DNA of 64,000 nucleotides from Bhargavaea sp. CC-171006 (GTDB lineage Bacteria > Bacillota > Bacilli > Bacillales_A > Planococcaceae). A model generated the notes under the pieces. It worked only from the letters and a program-made list of their open reading frames with translations. It did not search any database and was not told the DNA's origin. Position 1 is the first letter of the stretch, and the number at the start of each line of letters is the position of its first letter. This document shows positions 51,978 through 62,146 of the stretch, in pieces. The stretch spans positions 1 to 64,000 of the forward strand of contig NZ_QUZH01000033.1 of assembly GCF_009761675.1 (NCBI RefSeq), given 5' to 3'. The position numbers and the translations under genes were made by a program.

Positions 51978-54713
51978 TTGAACTGGTTTAAACGACTTCT
52001 GAACAAAGTCACCGAAGAAGAACAGACGGAAGATCTCGGAAAAACCGATTACATAGAACGAACTGAACCTGCGGAAAAAGCGGATGTCGGACGTCCGAAG
52101 TTCCGCTTCCCTTTGATACCCGATGAAGAAGATATGATTGAATCGGACCCACTTCCTCTCCCGGAGCCACCTCAGCTGAGAGAGGACCGCACAATACGCG
52201 AACCATTTGCACCTGCCGGCGGCCGCTTGCCGTTGCCGAAACATCTTCGGGCAGGCAGTCAGGAAAGCTGGAAATCCAGGGAGGATCGTTATTCACCGGA
52301 GACTCCTGTCCGGCGACAGCCAAGACTGCCGAATTCCTGGGAGGGTGCGTCCCCGATAACATCCAAAGCTCCGGGTTCCAGTCTGGACGAGCGTCCACAG
52401 CCTCCGAAACGGGTACGGGGATTTATGCCGTCCGACGTTCCTTCGCCGGTTTACGGCTATAATAAGCCGGTTGCACCGCCAGCTGCTCCTGCCAAAGTCG
52501 AGCATCCCGAAACAGGGCTTGCCGACCTGATCAGGGATCGTGAAGATGATAACGGGTCCCGCAGTGCGGATGAAGTGATCGAACAGCATCGTCCCGATAC
52601 CGCATTGCCGCTGCCGAAATCCGATAAAGAAAAACAAATCGTCCGGAAAGAAAGACTCCAACCGGATGAACCCGTAAATCAACCCGCAGAAAATTCGTCA
52701 GAATTGCCACCAGCTCCTGAAGAGCTTGTGATCACTCGAGTTTCGGATCTGAAAAATCACAGTGAACAGGAAACGGCTGAGCAAAAAACGGCAGCAGAAG
52801 AATCCGGGTCGGCTGAAGCCTCTCCTTTGAAGGAAACCTTACAGGAACAGGTGGAAGTGGCCGAAGAAGTTCCTGTTTCAACGTTGCCGGAGGAAAGGCA
52901 CGAAGAAGAACCGGAACAGCCGGAACAGAATTCGGAAAATGCCATTTCCGCGCCGGAAAAAGAGGCGCCAAAACAGAAGGGCGGAACGCCTTTCAATGTC
53001 GTCATGCTGAAATCCGACCGCCAGCGGCTTGAACAGCTGGAGCGTCTAAAAGGACTGAAGCCTCCGGCCATCCCGGCAGTGGATCAAAAGCCGTCCGGGA
53101 TTTCCGAAGAGCGCAGGCCGGTCAAGTCTGTCCGCGAAAAGGAACCGGAAAAGGCAGAAGCCCGGGTTCAGAACGTCAGCGAGTCTGCGGATATCATCAA
53201 AAAAGAAGAACCTCCTGTCCGGCAATACCAAGAAAAGATTTCCGAACCGGTACCTGATGTTGCAGATGAACAGTTGCCGCACTATGTATTTCCTGACAGG
53301 GAATTTCTCATCGAGCCCGAAGATGAATTACAGGATTCGGAATGGATGGAATCCCAGGCGGCCAAACTGGAAGAAGCGCTGTCCTATTTTTCGGTCAAGA
53401 GCAAGGTGATTGGCATGGTCCAGGGACCGGCGGTCACACAGTTCGAACTGAAGGTCGGGCATGGAACGAAAGTGAGCAAAATCCGGAACCTGCAGGATGA
53501 CCTTAAGCTTGCACTTGCAGCAAAGGATATCCGGATTCAGGCACCGATCCCCGGCAAGAGTTCGATCGGCATCGAAATTCCAAACCGGGTATCCCGCGCG
53601 GTCAGGATTTCGGAAGTGATCGGTTCTCCGGCATTCGATGAATCGGATTCCCCGCTCGAAGCGGTACTCGGTTTGGATCTGGCCGGCAGACCTTCGACCA
53701 TCGATCTCAGGAAAATGCCCCACGGTCTCATAGCGGGTGCGACGGGATCAGGAAAGTCGGTCTGCATCAATTCAATTCTCACGAGCCTGCTTTATAAGGC
53801 TACGCCAGATGAACTGAGGTTGCTGCTGATCGATCCGAAAATGGTCGAACTTGCTCCATATAACCGGATTCCGCATCTGGTCAGTCCTGTCATCACGGAC
53901 GTCAAGGCAGCAAATGCCGCACTGAAGTGGGCAGTGGAAGAAATGGAACGGCGCTATGAGCTGTTTGCCCATGGAGGCGTACGGGACATCGCCAGATATA
54001 ATCAGAAGGCGGAGGAGCACAGGGAATTCAGCAAAAAGCTGCCGTACCTACTGATTGTGATCGACGAGCTTGCGGACCTGATGATGGTCGCGCCTGCCGA
54101 AGTGGAGGAATCGATCTGCCGGATCGCACAGAAAGCACGAGCCTGCGGCATCCATTTGGTGATTGCGACGCAGCGGCCGTCAGTGGATGTAATCACAGGA
54201 CTGATCAAGGCGAATGTACCGACAAGGATCGCTTTTTCGGTATCTTCACAGGTGGATTCCCGCACGATCATTGACGTGCAGGGGGCCGAGCGGCTTCTCG
54301 GGAAAGGGGATATGCTGTATCTTGGAAATGGCATGTCTGCACCCACACGGCTACAGGGGACGTTCGTCACCGATGATGAAATTGAGCGGGTCACGGAATA
54401 CGTGCGTCGCTCGGGAGAGCCGGATTACCTGTTCCGGCAGGAAGAACTGATCAAGAAGGCGGAGTCTCACGAATCCGAAGATCCGCTTTTTGAGGATGCC
54501 TGCCGGTTTATCGCGGAAGCCGGAAGCGCATCGACTTCGATGCTGCAACGAAAGTTCAGCATCGGCTACAATCGTGCTGCCCGTCTGATCGATATGCTGG
54601 AAGACAGGGGATTCGTCTCCCCGCAAAAAGGCAGCAAACCCAGGGACGTATATCTGACCCAGGAAGCAGCAACGGCAATCGAACAGCCGGGCGGACCCGC
54701 GCATACGATATGA
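51978..54713 (+). CDS. sftA: DNA translocase SftA (FtsK/SpoIIIE family)
   Basis: Cytosolic DNA pump that moves chromosomal DNA away from closing septa, 911 aa (B. subtilis SftA has 952). Residues 1-440 are a Glu/Pro/Gln-rich disordered linker with no membrane segment, as expected for SftA rather than SpoIIIE. The motor has Walker A AGATGSGKSVCIN (~residues 585-597), Walker B LLIVIDELADLMM (~690), and a C-terminal gamma winged helix (SMLQRKFSIGYNRAARLID). I read the start as TTG after AAAGAG, a weak site. Confidence 0.93.
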   Translation: MNWFKRLLNKVTEEEQTEDLGKTDYIERTEPAEKADVGRPKFRFPLIPDEEDMIESDPLPLPEPPQLREDRTIREPFAPAGGRLPLPKHLRAGSQESWKSREDRYSPETPVRRQPRLPNSWEGASPITSKAPGSSLDERPQPPKRVRGFMPSDVPSPVYGYNKPVAPPAAPAKVEHPETGLADLIRDREDDNGSRSADEVIEQHRPDTALPLPKSDKEKQIVRKERLQPDEPVNQPAENSSELPPAPEELVITRVSDLKNHSEQETAEQKTAAEESGSAEASPLKETLQEQVEVAEEVPVSTLPEERHEEEPEQPEQNSENAISAPEKEAPKQKGGTPFNVVMLKSDRQRLEQLERLKGLKPPAIPAVDQKPSGISEERRPVKSVREKEPEKAEARVQNVSESADIIKKEEPPVRQYQEKISEPVPDVADEQLPHYVFPDREFLIEPEDELQDSEWMESQAAKLEEALSYFSVKSKVIGMVQGPAVTQFELKVGHGTKVSKIRNLQDDLKLALAAKDIRIQAPIPGKSSIGIEIPNRVSRAVRISEVIGSPAFDESDSPLEAVLGLDLAGRPSTIDLRKMPHGLIAGATGSGKSVCINSILTSLLYKATPDELRLLLIDPKMVELAPYNRIPHLVSPVITDVKAANAALKWAVEEMERRYELFAHGGVRDIARYNQKAEEHREFSKKLPYLLIVIDELADLMMVAPAEVEESICRIAQKARACGIHLVIATQRPSVDVITGLIKANVPTRIAFSVSSQVDSRTIIDVQGAERLLGKGDMLYLGNGMSAPTRLQGTFVTDDEIERVTEYVRRSGEPDYLFRQEELIKKAESHESEDPLFEDACRFIAEAGSASTSMLQRKFSIGYNRAARLIDMLEDRGFVSPQKGSKPRDVYLTQEAATAIEQPGGPAHTI

Positions 54714-54827
54714 ACGGATGGAAAAAATAACACAAATGGCGTTCCGGAAGGGCACGCGTTTGGTGGTATAATCGGAGTATGGCCTTTTTGCGCCGTACAC
54801 AGGGATTTCAATCCCGGGAGGTTTAGC

Positions 54828-56141
54828 ATGACAGTTTATCATTTCACCGGAATCAAAGGGTCGGGCATGAGCTCGCTCGCCCAGATCCTGCATGACACCG
54901 GCTACGAAGTTCAAGGCTCTGACGTCGACAAATATTTCTTCACTGAAGAACCCCTGAAGGAACGGAATATCCCGGTCCTTCCGTTTGATGCGGCAAATAT
55001 CCGCGAGGGACTGACAATTATTGCGGGCAACGCGTTTCCAGATGATCATCCCGAATTGGTGAGGGCACATGAGATGGGGCTGGATGTCATCCGCTACCAT
55101 GAATTCCTCGGAACGTACATCGATTCCTTCGTTTCGGTAGCAGTGACCGGTTCACACGGGAAGACATCGACGACGGGCCTTCTCGCCCACGTTCTGGCCG
55201 GTTATGGCCCGACGTCCTACCTGATCGGGGACGGGACAGGGAAGGGAGATCCCGATGCGAAGTTTTTTGCGCTCGAAGCTTGTGAATACAAGCGTCATTT
55301 CCTTGCCTATGATCCGGACTACGCGATCATGACAAACATCGATTTTGACCATCCTGATTACTTTGCCGATGTCGACGATGTTTTCGACGCATTCCAGGAA
55401 ATGGCCTATAAAGTGAGGAAATGTATCATCGCATGCGGCGACGATGAACAGCTCCAGCGCATCCAGGCCAACGTTCCGGTCGTCTACTATGGTTTCTCAC
55501 CGGAAAATGATTTTGTTGCACATAATCTGCAGAGGAGCGAAACAGGAACGACGTTTGACGTAAGAGTCAGAAATGAAGCCTATCAGTCGTTCCATGTACC
55601 ACAGCCGGGCGACCATGCAGTGCTGAATGCGCTGGCTGTCATTTCGCTCTGCAAGTATGAGAATATTCCCGCAGACATCATCCAGGACCGGCTGGATACA
55701 TTCGGCGGAGTCAAGCGGCGATTCACCGAGTCGGTGATCGGCAGCAGAGTCATCATTGATGATTACGCGCACCATCCTACCGAAATCCGGGCAACCATCC
55801 AATCGGCAAGGCAGAAATACCCCGGACGGGAGCTTGTTGCGATTTTCCAGCCGCATACGTTTTCAAGGACTGCGAAGTTCATGGATGAATTTGCGGATAG
55901 TCTGAGTACAGCGGATGAGGTCTATATTGCTGAGATTTTCGGATCTGCCCGTGAACAGAACGGAGACTTGAAAGCAGAAGACCTTGCAGAGAAGATTGAT
56001 GGAAGCCGGGCGATCCATGTGGACGAAGTCGATCAGCTTCTTGCCCACGAAAACGCGGTCCTCCTGTTCATGGGAGCCGGTGACGTACAGAAATATGAAA
56101 AAGCCTTCACTGAACTTGTGAAGGATGGAAAGACTGCCTGA
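54828..56141 (+). CDS. murC: UDP-N-acetylmuramate-L-alanine ligase MurC
   Basis: Cytoplasmic peptidoglycan enzyme adding L-Ala to UDP-MurNAc, 437 aa. The UDP-binding [20 protein letters not shown]-loop [14 protein letters not shown] and [10 protein letters not shown] are present. GGGAGG precedes the ATG. It follows sftA, as in B. subtilis, and ends in a strong terminator. Confidence 0.97.
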   Translation: MTVYHFTGIKGSGMSSLAQILHDTGYEVQGSDVDKYFFTEEPLKERNIPVLPFDAANIREGLTIIAGNAFPDDHPELVRAHEMGLDVIRYHEFLGTYIDSFVSVAVTGSHGKTSTTGLLAHVLAGYGPTSYLIGDGTGKGDPDAKFFALEACEYKRHFLAYDPDYAIMTNIDFDHPDYFADVDDVFDAFQEMAYKVRKCIIACGDDEQLQRIQANVPVVYYGFSPENDFVAHNLQRSETGTTFDVRVRNEAYQSFHVPQPGDHAVLNALAVISLCKYENIPADIIQDRLDTFGGVKRRFTESVIGSRVIIDDYAHHPTEIRATIQSARQKYPGRELVAIFQPHTFSRTAKFMDEFADSLSTADEVYIAEIFGSAREQNGDLKAEDLAEKIDGSRAIHVDEVDQLLAHENAVLLFMGAGDVQKYEKAFTELVKDGKTA

Positions 56142-56159
56142 ACCACGGAACCAGTCTTC

Positions 56160-56199
56160 AAAGCCATCTCTCCGGATTATCGGAGTGATGGCTTTTTTT
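56160..56199 (+). terminator. Terminator of murC
   Basis: Stem AAAGCCATCTCTCCG/CGGAGTGATGGCTTT with a 5-base loop, then TTTTT. Confidence 0.92.
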
Positions 56200-56372
56200 A
56201 TAATGGAAAGCAAATCCGTCAGTACGCTGTCACCTGATCCAAGTTCCCCAATTCCCCGGATTACCGCTTGGCATGCCCTATTTGCGGACAGTTCCGCCTA
56301 TTCATATCCGGCAGGCAAATTCGCTGTTTAGGAAGGAGTCGCAGTGGTGTATGTTGAATAGGGGGAAGGAGC

Positions 56373-56398
56373 GTTTATTCCCAATGGGACAGGGGTAC
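56373..56398 (+). promoter_or_regulatory. Sigma-B-type promoter of ytxG
   Basis: GTTTAT (56373-56378), 14-base spacer, GGGTAC (56393-56398). Each box differs from the consensus at one base. The B. subtilis ytxGHJ operon is a known sigma-B target. The preceding 170 bases after the murC terminator hold no other signal I can name. Confidence 0.82.
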
Positions 56399-56440
56399 AA
56401 CGTTAGTATGAAACAGGCTTCATGAATAGGAGGAAATGGC

Positions 56441-56935
56441 ATGGAAAATTTGTTGTACATCGCGGCGATCGTAGCGGCCGTTGCTTTTCTGATCTTATGC
56501 ATCGCCCTGGCCGTGACCCTCAATTCCGTGAAAAAGACGCTGAATAACGTCGCGTCAACGGTTGATGGTCTGGAAGGCCAGATTCAGGGGCTCACAAAGG
56601 AATCAACAGAATTGCTTCACAAGACGAATCTCCTGGCGGAAGACATCCAGGAAAAGAGCCAAAAGCTTAATACAGTCGTCCAAGCCGTTCAAGGCGTCGG
56701 CGAGTCGGTCGGAAACCTCAATTCTTCCGTCCGCCGGATCACATCATCCGTAGCAGCCGAAGTAGAGCGCAATGAAGACAAAATTGCCCAAGTTGTTCAG
56801 TGGAGCAATGTAGTCATGGAGATACGTGACAAGTGGAAAGAGCGTACAGGCACGGGCAAGGACAAGGACGGCTGGAACCGATATTCCGTCCCGGAGCAGA
56901 GACGGCTTCCGGAACCTGAAAGAATTGAATCCTGA
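56441..56935 (+). CDS. ytxG: General stress protein YtxG (DUF948)
   Basis: 164 aa, with an N-terminal TM helix (about residues 3-25) and a long coiled-coil of heptads (LNNVASTVDGLEGQIQGLTK), DUF948. It is part of a stress-induced envelope-associated pair with ytxH; molecular function unknown. AGGAGGAAA lies upstream of the ATG. A sigma-B-like promoter lies 43 bases before the start codon. Confidence 0.92.
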   Translation: MENLLYIAAIVAAVAFLILCIALAVTLNSVKKTLNNVASTVDGLEGQIQGLTKESTELLHKTNLLAEDIQEKSQKLNTVVQAVQGVGESVGNLNSSVRRITSSVAAEVERNEDKIAQVVQWSNVVMEIRDKWKERTGTGKDKDGWNRYSVPEQRRLPEPERIES

Positions 56936-56989
56936 CAGGCAACCGGTGGGCTGCAATAAATTAATCATTATATTAAGGGAGGAATCAAC

Positions 56990-57910
56990 ATGAGCAAAGA
57001 CAAACACCTGAAACCGAACTACAATGAACCCGGCATGAACCATGATTACTACGAGGCACAGGAACAGACGGCGGCATCCGGCGTCAATACGGACTATGCA
57101 ACAGATTATCCGGGCAGCAAGCCGGCCACCTATGACATGTACAATCCAAACCAATATGATTACAGCTATCGTAACAACTACAGTGATTCCTTCTATCATG
57201 AGGGACAGGAAAAAGAGGACAGCGGCGGCGGATTTATCGCAGGCGCACTGATCGGAGCGCTGATCGGTGCTGGTGCAGCACTCCTTCTTGCGCCGAAGAC
57301 CGGAAAGGAAATGCGCAATGATGTGAGCAGCCAGGCCGGAACCATCAAGGAAAAAGGGATTGAGCTGACAAACGTCGCAAAAGACAAGACGTCCAACATC
57401 ACCGGCACTGTGAAGGAAAAGACGGGCGACATCACCAAGAAGGTCCAGGACCAGACGAATAAAGTTGTCGATAAGGTGAAGTCGAAAAAAGGCCAGAACG
57501 CGCCTATGGATGACGGTACCGCTTCTTCCGAAGGGGAAGAACCGATTGAGCTCATCGATACAGTAGCTGAAAAAGTGGAATCGGCGATCGAAACCGGGCA
57601 GGACAAGGTCAACTCGACAGCAGAAGCACTCAAGACAGCAGTCGAGGAAAAGGAAAGCCAGGCCAAGGATATGGCAAAGAAAGCTGAAAAGAACAGCAAG
57701 TCTGCCAAGAATTCCAAGAAATCCGGCAACAGCAAAATGCCCGATACTACTGCCAATGACACCCCTAATGATCCGAGTACGAAGGATCAGCACAGCGGCA
57801 ATACCCCATACAGTTACGACAACTCCGAAAATACCGGTGACAACAAAGTCATGGCGATGAATCACATCTCCAAAATTGAAAACGACAAAAAAGACAACAA
57901 AAACACTTAA
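56990..57910 (+). CDS. ytxH: Extended YtxH-type general stress protein
   Basis: 306 aa, about twice B. subtilis YtxH (151 aa). It has an N-terminal ~75-residue Tyr/Asn-rich segment (NYNEPGMNHDYYEAQEQ), the YtxH membrane signature GGGFIAGALIGALIGAGA then LLLAPKTGKEMR (about 79-113), and a Lys/Glu/Thr repeat region (GTVKEKTGDITKKVQDQ) resembling LEA proteins, with a polar tail. One membrane helix anchors a long, probably disordered, charged tail. It is in the sigma-B operon with ytxG; no ytxJ gene follows. Confidence 0.85.
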   Translation: MSKDKHLKPNYNEPGMNHDYYEAQEQTAASGVNTDYATDYPGSKPATYDMYNPNQYDYSYRNNYSDSFYHEGQEKEDSGGGFIAGALIGALIGAGAALLLAPKTGKEMRNDVSSQAGTIKEKGIELTNVAKDKTSNITGTVKEKTGDITKKVQDQTNKVVDKVKSKKGQNAPMDDGTASSEGEEPIELIDTVAEKVESAIETGQDKVNSTAEALKTAVEEKESQAKDMAKKAEKNSKSAKNSKKSGNSKMPDTTANDTPNDPSTKDQHSGNTPYSYDNSENTGDNKVMAMNHISKIENDKKDNKNT

Positions 57911-57942
57911 ATGAAAAGCCCGCCTTGGCGGGCTTTTCATTT
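57910..57942 (+). terminator. Terminator of ytxGH
   Basis: Stem AAATGAAAAGCCCGCC/GGCGGGCTTTTCATTT with a 2-base TT tip and a T-rich end. Confidence 0.9.
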
Positions 57943-57950
57943 ATCAGGAC

Positions 57951-57966
57951 ATGTAATCGCTTACAT
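57951..57966. promoter_or_regulatory. cre site upstream of aroA-ccpA
   Basis: ATGTAATCGCTTACAT fits WTGNNARCGNWWWCAW at all but one position and is a near-perfect palindrome (ATGTAA/TTACAT). It lies upstream of the -35 (about -75), a position more often linked to CcpA activation than to blocking. Confidence 0.7.
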
Positions 57967-57997
57967 CTGAAAAGAATTATTATTCAGCAAATAAGAC

Positions 57998-58027
57998 GTG
58001 ACAAAACAGTGCATCCTCTACTATAAT
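57998..58027 (+). promoter_or_regulatory. Sigma-A promoter of aroA
   Basis: GTGACA (57998-58003), 18-base spacer, perfect TATAAT (58022-58027). Confidence 0.75.
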
Positions 58028-58095
58028 GGGTTCATTATCTGTAAAAGGCGACTCAATGCCGCCACAGTTAATCCAATAAGAGAGGGGATACGGGA

Positions 58096-59181
58096 ATGGG
58101 CCTGAATGATCTTGAAAGCCTTCGGGGCAAGGTGGACGAATTGAACCTGGAAATCCTGCGCCTGATCAATGAGCGTGCAGAAGTAGTCCAGGAAATCGGT
58201 AAAGTTAAGGAAAAGCAAGGTGTCAACCGTTATGACCCTCTCCGTGAGCGCCATATGTTGAACCTTCTGAAAGACAACAACAACGGTCCTGTGCCGCAGT
58301 CGACTGTTGACCATATTTTTAAAGAAATCTTCAAAACGGCACTGGAACTCCAGGAAGACGATCACCGCAAAGCGCTGCTCGTTTCCCGTAAGAAGAAACA
58401 GGAGGATACGATCGTTGAGGTGAACGGCGCTCGCATCGGCAAAGACGTGCCGACGTTCATCTTCGGGCCTTGTGCCGTCGAATCCTACGAGCAGGTGTCA
58501 ACTGTAGCGGCTGCACTTGCGGCAAAGGGACAGAAACTGATCCGCGGCGGAGCTTACAAGCCACGCACTTCGCCATACGACTTCCAGGGACTCGGCCTTG
58601 AAGGTCTGAAAATCCTGAAGCGCGCGGCCGATGAGAACGGTCTCGCAGTCGTATCTGAAATCGTTACGCCGGGCCATCTTGAAGAGGCACTCGACTATGT
58701 AGATGTCATTCAGATCGGTGCCCGGAACATGCAGAACTTTGAACTTCTGAAGGCTGCCGGCCAGGTGAATAAGCCGGTCCTGCTCAAGCGGGGGCTCGCC
58801 GCGACCATTGATGAGTTCATCAATGCCGCAGAGTACATCATCTCCCAGGGCAATGATCAGATTATGCTTTGTGAGCGGGGCATCCGTACTTATGAGAAAG
58901 CGACCCGCAATACGCTCGACATCTCGGCGGTCCCAATCTTGAAGCAGGAAACACACCTTCCCGTATTTGTCGACGTAACGCACTCCACAGGCCGCCGCGA
59001 CCTGCTGCTTCCGACAGCCAAGGCTGCAATTGCGGTCGGTGCAGATGGCGTCATGGCGGAAGTTCATCCGGATCCGGCAGTGGCTCTATCGGATTCCGCT
59101 CAGCAAATGAACCTTGAACAGTTCGACGAATTCTACGGGGAACTCCAAAAATTCATGAAAACCCATGCCGTTATGGCATAA
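58096..59181 (+). CDS. aroA: Bifunctional chorismate mutase / DAHP synthase AroA
   Basis: Fused 361-aa enzyme: an AroQ-type chorismate mutase (residues 1-90, [20 protein letters not shown]) and a type I-beta DAHP synthase (from about 110) with [27 protein letters not shown] and the metal-binding [13 protein letters not shown]. It starts the shikimate pathway, and the fused mutase gives feedback control by chorismate/prephenate. B. subtilis has the same fusion, also directly upstream of ccpA. Confidence 0.95.
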   Translation: MGLNDLESLRGKVDELNLEILRLINERAEVVQEIGKVKEKQGVNRYDPLRERHMLNLLKDNNNGPVPQSTVDHIFKEIFKTALELQEDDHRKALLVSRKKKQEDTIVEVNGARIGKDVPTFIFGPCAVESYEQVSTVAAALAAKGQKLIRGGAYKPRTSPYDFQGLGLEGLKILKRAADENGLAVVSEIVTPGHLEEALDYVDVIQIGARNMQNFELLKAAGQVNKPVLLKRGLAATIDEFINAAEYIISQGNDQIMLCERGIRTYEKATRNTLDISAVPILKQETHLPVFVDVTHSTGRRDLLLPTAKAAIAVGADGVMAEVHPDPAVALSDSAQQMNLEQFDEFYGELQKFMKTHAVMA

Positions 59182-59186
59182 AGGGG

Positions 59187-59213
59187 AGCCGGAACGAAAA
59201 GTTCCGGCTTTTT
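59187..59213 (+). terminator. Terminator of aroA
   Basis: Stem AGCCGGAAC/GTTCCGGCT with loop GAAAA, then TTTTC. It may partly separate ccpA, which has its own -10-like TAAAAT at 59239-59244. Confidence 0.85.
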
Positions 59214-59215
59214 CG

Positions 59216-59244
59216 TTTAAGTTCAAGAGAATCTGTCGTAAAAT
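59216..59244 (+). promoter_or_regulatory. Putative ccpA promoter
   Basis: TTTAAG (59216-59221), 17-base spacer, TAAAAT (59239-59244). Weak -35, fair -10. Confidence 0.45.
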
Positions 59245-59283
59245 GAAAGAAATAAGAAGCGTTTTCATCGGAGGGATCTTTTC

Positions 59284-60282
59284 ATGACAGTGACGATTTA
59301 TGATGTGGCGCGGGAAGCCAATGTTTCAATGGCGACCGTTTCCCGGGTGGTTAACGGAAACCCGAATGTTAAGCCGGCAACAAGAAAACGGGTGAAGGAA
59401 GCCATCGAGAAGCTCGGTTACCGCCCGAATGCGGTGGCACGGGGTCTTGCGAGCAAAAAGACAACGACGGTCGGCGTGATCATCCCGGATATCTCAAAAG
59501 GGTTCTATGCGGAACTGGCCCGCGGGATCAGTGATATCGCCACAATGTACGAATACAATATCATCCTGTCGAACTCCGACGAGAATGAGGACAAGGAGAT
59601 TCGCCTGATCGAGACGATGCTCGGCAAGCAGGTGGACGGCATTGTGCTCATGAGCGATCAGATCTCTCCGGGACTCAGGGAAGAAATCAGCCGGTCAACG
59701 GTACCGGTGGTCCTGGCAGGTACGATTGATGAGACAGGCATGATTCCGTCCGTCAATATCAATTATCGGTCGGCTGCACGCGAAGCAGTTGCAAATCTGC
59801 TCGGGAATGGACATAGGGAAGTGGCGCTTGTCACCGGCCCGCTGGATACGACCATCAACCGTGACCATCTTCTCGAGGGGTACAAGGATGCCCTCCATGA
59901 CTCAGGAATCGATTATGATGAAGGTCTAGTGTTTGAGGTGGAAGATTCGTATGACGCCGCACTTGAGGCGTGGCATGCGACCGATCGGCGACCGACTGCC
60001 GTGTTTGCAGGCAGTGATGAGCTGGCTATCGGGGTCATCCACGGGGTGATGGATGCCGGTCAGAAAGTGCCGGAAGACGTGGAAGTCGTAGCATTCGAAA
60101 ACACGAAGCTCTCAAGGATGGTCCGCCCGAGGCTCACTTCGGTCGTTCTTCCGCTATACGATATCGGGGCCGTCTCAATGCGTCTCCTGACGAAGTACAT
60201 GAGCAATGAAGAAGTCGGGGACCCGACCTTCATCCTTCCGCACCGAATCGAAGTTCGTGAATCCGCAAAATTCGATAATTGA
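59284..60282 (+). CDS. ccpA: Catabolite control protein A
   Basis: LacI-family global carbon regulator, 332 aa. The HTH ([20 protein letters not shown]) and hinge helix ([16 protein letters not shown]) are nearly family-standard, followed by the periplasmic-binding-like core. With HPr-Ser-P it binds cre sites; candidates lie upstream of aroA-ccpA, acuA and scoA in this window. GGAGGGATC precedes the ATG. Confidence 0.97.
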   Translation: MTVTIYDVAREANVSMATVSRVVNGNPNVKPATRKRVKEAIEKLGYRPNAVARGLASKKTTTVGVIIPDISKGFYAELARGISDIATMYEYNIILSNSDENEDKEIRLIETMLGKQVDGIVLMSDQISPGLREEISRSTVPVVLAGTIDETGMIPSVNINYRSAAREAVANLLGNGHREVALVTGPLDTTINRDHLLEGYKDALHDSGIDYDEGLVFEVEDSYDAALEAWHATDRRPTAVFAGSDELAIGVIHGVMDAGQKVPEDVEVVAFENTKLSRMVRPRLTSVVLPLYDIGAVSMRLLTKYMSNEEVGDPTFILPHRIEVRESAKFDN

Positions 60283-60285
60283 ACC

Positions 60286-60319
60286 AAAAAGGAGTTGCCC
60301 ATGCCGGCAACTCCTTTTT
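60286..60319. terminator. Bidirectional terminator between ccpA and acuC
   Basis: Perfect 14-bp stem AAAAAGGAGTTGCC/GGCAACTCCTTTTT with a 6-base loop. A- and T-runs on the two sides serve both convergent genes. Confidence 0.95.
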
Positions 60320-60322
60320 CAT

Positions 60323-61480
60323 TCATTTTTTCTCGCTTCGGATAATGTGCAGGGCTTTTTCCATCATCAGCCGGTTTTTTTCCTCGATTTCCGATTTGCG
60401 GGGAATCGGCTTGTAAAGCGGATCCGGATCTTCCCAATCCGGCATCAGCGGAACAGGTGATGCCTGGCTGTATTGTTCCAGCCACTTTTCCGGCAAAGGG
60501 CCCGTAGGGATTTCTGTTTCATTCATTGTGAGCCAGATAAGCGCCCACGCCCTGGGCACGACACGCCATATATCATAACCGCCTCCGCCTACAGCGATCC
60601 ATTTGCCGCCGCAGTATTGCTCTGCAAGTTCCATGGCCACTCTCGGGATTTCACGGTAGGTCCTCATGGTCGAGTGCAGATGAGTGAGAGGATCAAAAAA
60701 ATGGGCATCCGCACCGTTCTGCGTAAGGATGACATCGGGTTTGAAAAACTCGGCAATCTCCCTGACAGAAGTCCGGTACACCTCTAGAAAAGAGTCATCT
60801 TCAGTAAATGCGTCAACAGGAAAGTTAAACGAGGTTCCGTAGCCCTGGCCGCTTCCGCGCTCGGTGATCGAGCCGGTACCGGGAAAAAGATAACGGCCTG
60901 TTTCGTGGATGGATATCGTGCAGACATCCGGGTCGTCGTAGAAGCTCCACTGAACACCGTCTCCATGGTGGGCGTCGGTATCGATGTACAGGACACGTGC
61001 ACCGTATTTTTCCTGCATGTATCGGATGGCGACCGAGCTGTCATTGTAGACACAGAAACCGGATGCCTTGCCGCGGAAACCGTGATGAAGGCCACCGCCA
61101 AGATTGACAGCCCGTCTGGCACGGCCTTCCATCACCTCGTCCACGGCGGTCAGCGTGCCGCCAACCAGCTGGGCACTCGCTTCATGCATATGCGGGAAAA
61201 TCGGTGTGTCTTCCGTGCCAATTCCGTAATTCTCCGCGATTACCGGATCAATATCCCCATTTCCGGCCTTTTTTACGATTTCAATATATCGTTCGTCATG
61301 GATCAGTGCCAGTTCCTCATCGGTCGCCGTCCGCGGCTCGATGATGGCTGAATCAGGAAGGGCGTTGATGGAGCGCAGGAGATCGGTTGTCAGTACGAGC
61401 CGTTTCTGATTGAACGGATGCGTCTCCGAGAACTTATAGTCGAGCTGCCCCTCGGAATAGACGAAGGCGGCCCGTTTCAT
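60323..61480 (-). CDS. acuC: AcuC, class I lysine deacetylase
   Basis: Zinc-dependent histone-deacetylase-fold protein, 385 aa. It reverses AcuA acetylation of acetyl-CoA synthetase in B. subtilis. Motifs are YIDTDAHHGDGVQW, a central LGGGLHHG and a late GGGGYD. The ATG at 61480 overlaps the acuB stop as ATGA; a longer start at 61507 is possible but makes an atypical N terminus. Confidence 0.94.
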   Translation of the reverse strand: MKRAAFVYSEGQLDYKFSETHPFNQKRLVLTTDLLRSINALPDSAIIEPRTATDEELALIHDERYIEIVKKAGNGDIDPVIAENYGIGTEDTPIFPHMHEASAQLVGGTLTAVDEVMEGRARRAVNLGGGLHHGFRGKASGFCVYNDSSVAIRYMQEKYGARVLYIDTDAHHGDGVQWSFYDDPDVCTISIHETGRYLFPGTGSITERGSGQGYGTSFNFPVDAFTEDDSFLEVYRTSVREIAEFFKPDVILTQNGADAHFFDPLTHLHSTMRTYREIPRVAMELAEQYCGGKWIAVGGGGYDIWRVVPRAWALIWLTMNETEIPTGPLPEKWLEQYSQASPVPLMPDWEDPDPLYKPIPRKSEIEEKNRLMMEKALHIIRSEKK

Positions 61481-62124
61481 TGCTGCATTCCGGGTAGATT
61501 CGGCCATAGCACGTCATATCCTTCCTTGCGCAGTTCTTCGATGATTGCGAGCGGGTTCATCGTCTTGACCCGGATAACAAGGATTTTATGATCCAGTCTA
61601 TCTTTATCGGGGTAGACCAGTACGCTCAATACGTTAGCATTGTGCTCGTAAAACACTTTCGAAACGCCAAATAGGACCCCGGCAACATCCGGGACGCGCA
61701 CTTCAATCTGAGAACCCGGTTTGCTGGCGCCAGTAAGCTCGATATAGCGGTAGAGAAGGTCGGTCTCTGTGATGATGCCGACCACTTTTCCGGATGATAC
61801 GATGGGCAGGCAGCCGATGCCATTTTCATAAAAGATCACCGCAGCCTCCTCGACGAAATCGAGCGGGTGCCCGGTCAGAGGATCTTTCGTCATGATCTCG
61901 GAAAGCGGGGTTTCATAGACGGACAGATCCTGTTTGCCGATGAGTGATGACGGGATGGCTTCCTTAAGGTCGCGGTCCGAGATGACACCGACGATGCCCC
62001 CTTCGTCATCAACGATCGGAAGGTGCCGGATTTTTTTGTCTTCCATCAGTTCACGCGCTTCTCGTATGGTGTGGCCGGGACCGAGTGTCACGACCTCCGT
62101 ATTCATCATTTCCTCCAAAATCAT
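61477..62124 (-). CDS. acuB: AcuB, CBS-ACT domain protein
   Basis: 215 aa. A pair of CBS domains (MNTEVVTLGPGHTIREARELM; MTKDPLTGHPLDFVEEAA) is followed by an ACT-like domain from residue 140. It probably senses adenine nucleotides and modulates acetoin/acetate metabolism; its exact partner is not established. Second in acuABC. Confidence 0.92.
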   Translation of the reverse strand: MILEEMMNTEVVTLGPGHTIREARELMEDKKIRHLPIVDDEGGIVGVISDRDLKEAIPSSLIGKQDLSVYETPLSEIMTKDPLTGHPLDFVEEAAVIFYENGIGCLPIVSSGKVVGIITETDLLYRYIELTGASKPGSQIEVRVPDVAGVLFGVSKVFYEHNANVLSVLVYPDKDRLDHKILVIRVKTMNPLAIIEELRKEGYDVLWPNLPGMQQ

Positions 62125-62146
62125 CCCAACAACCCCCTTGAGTGAG

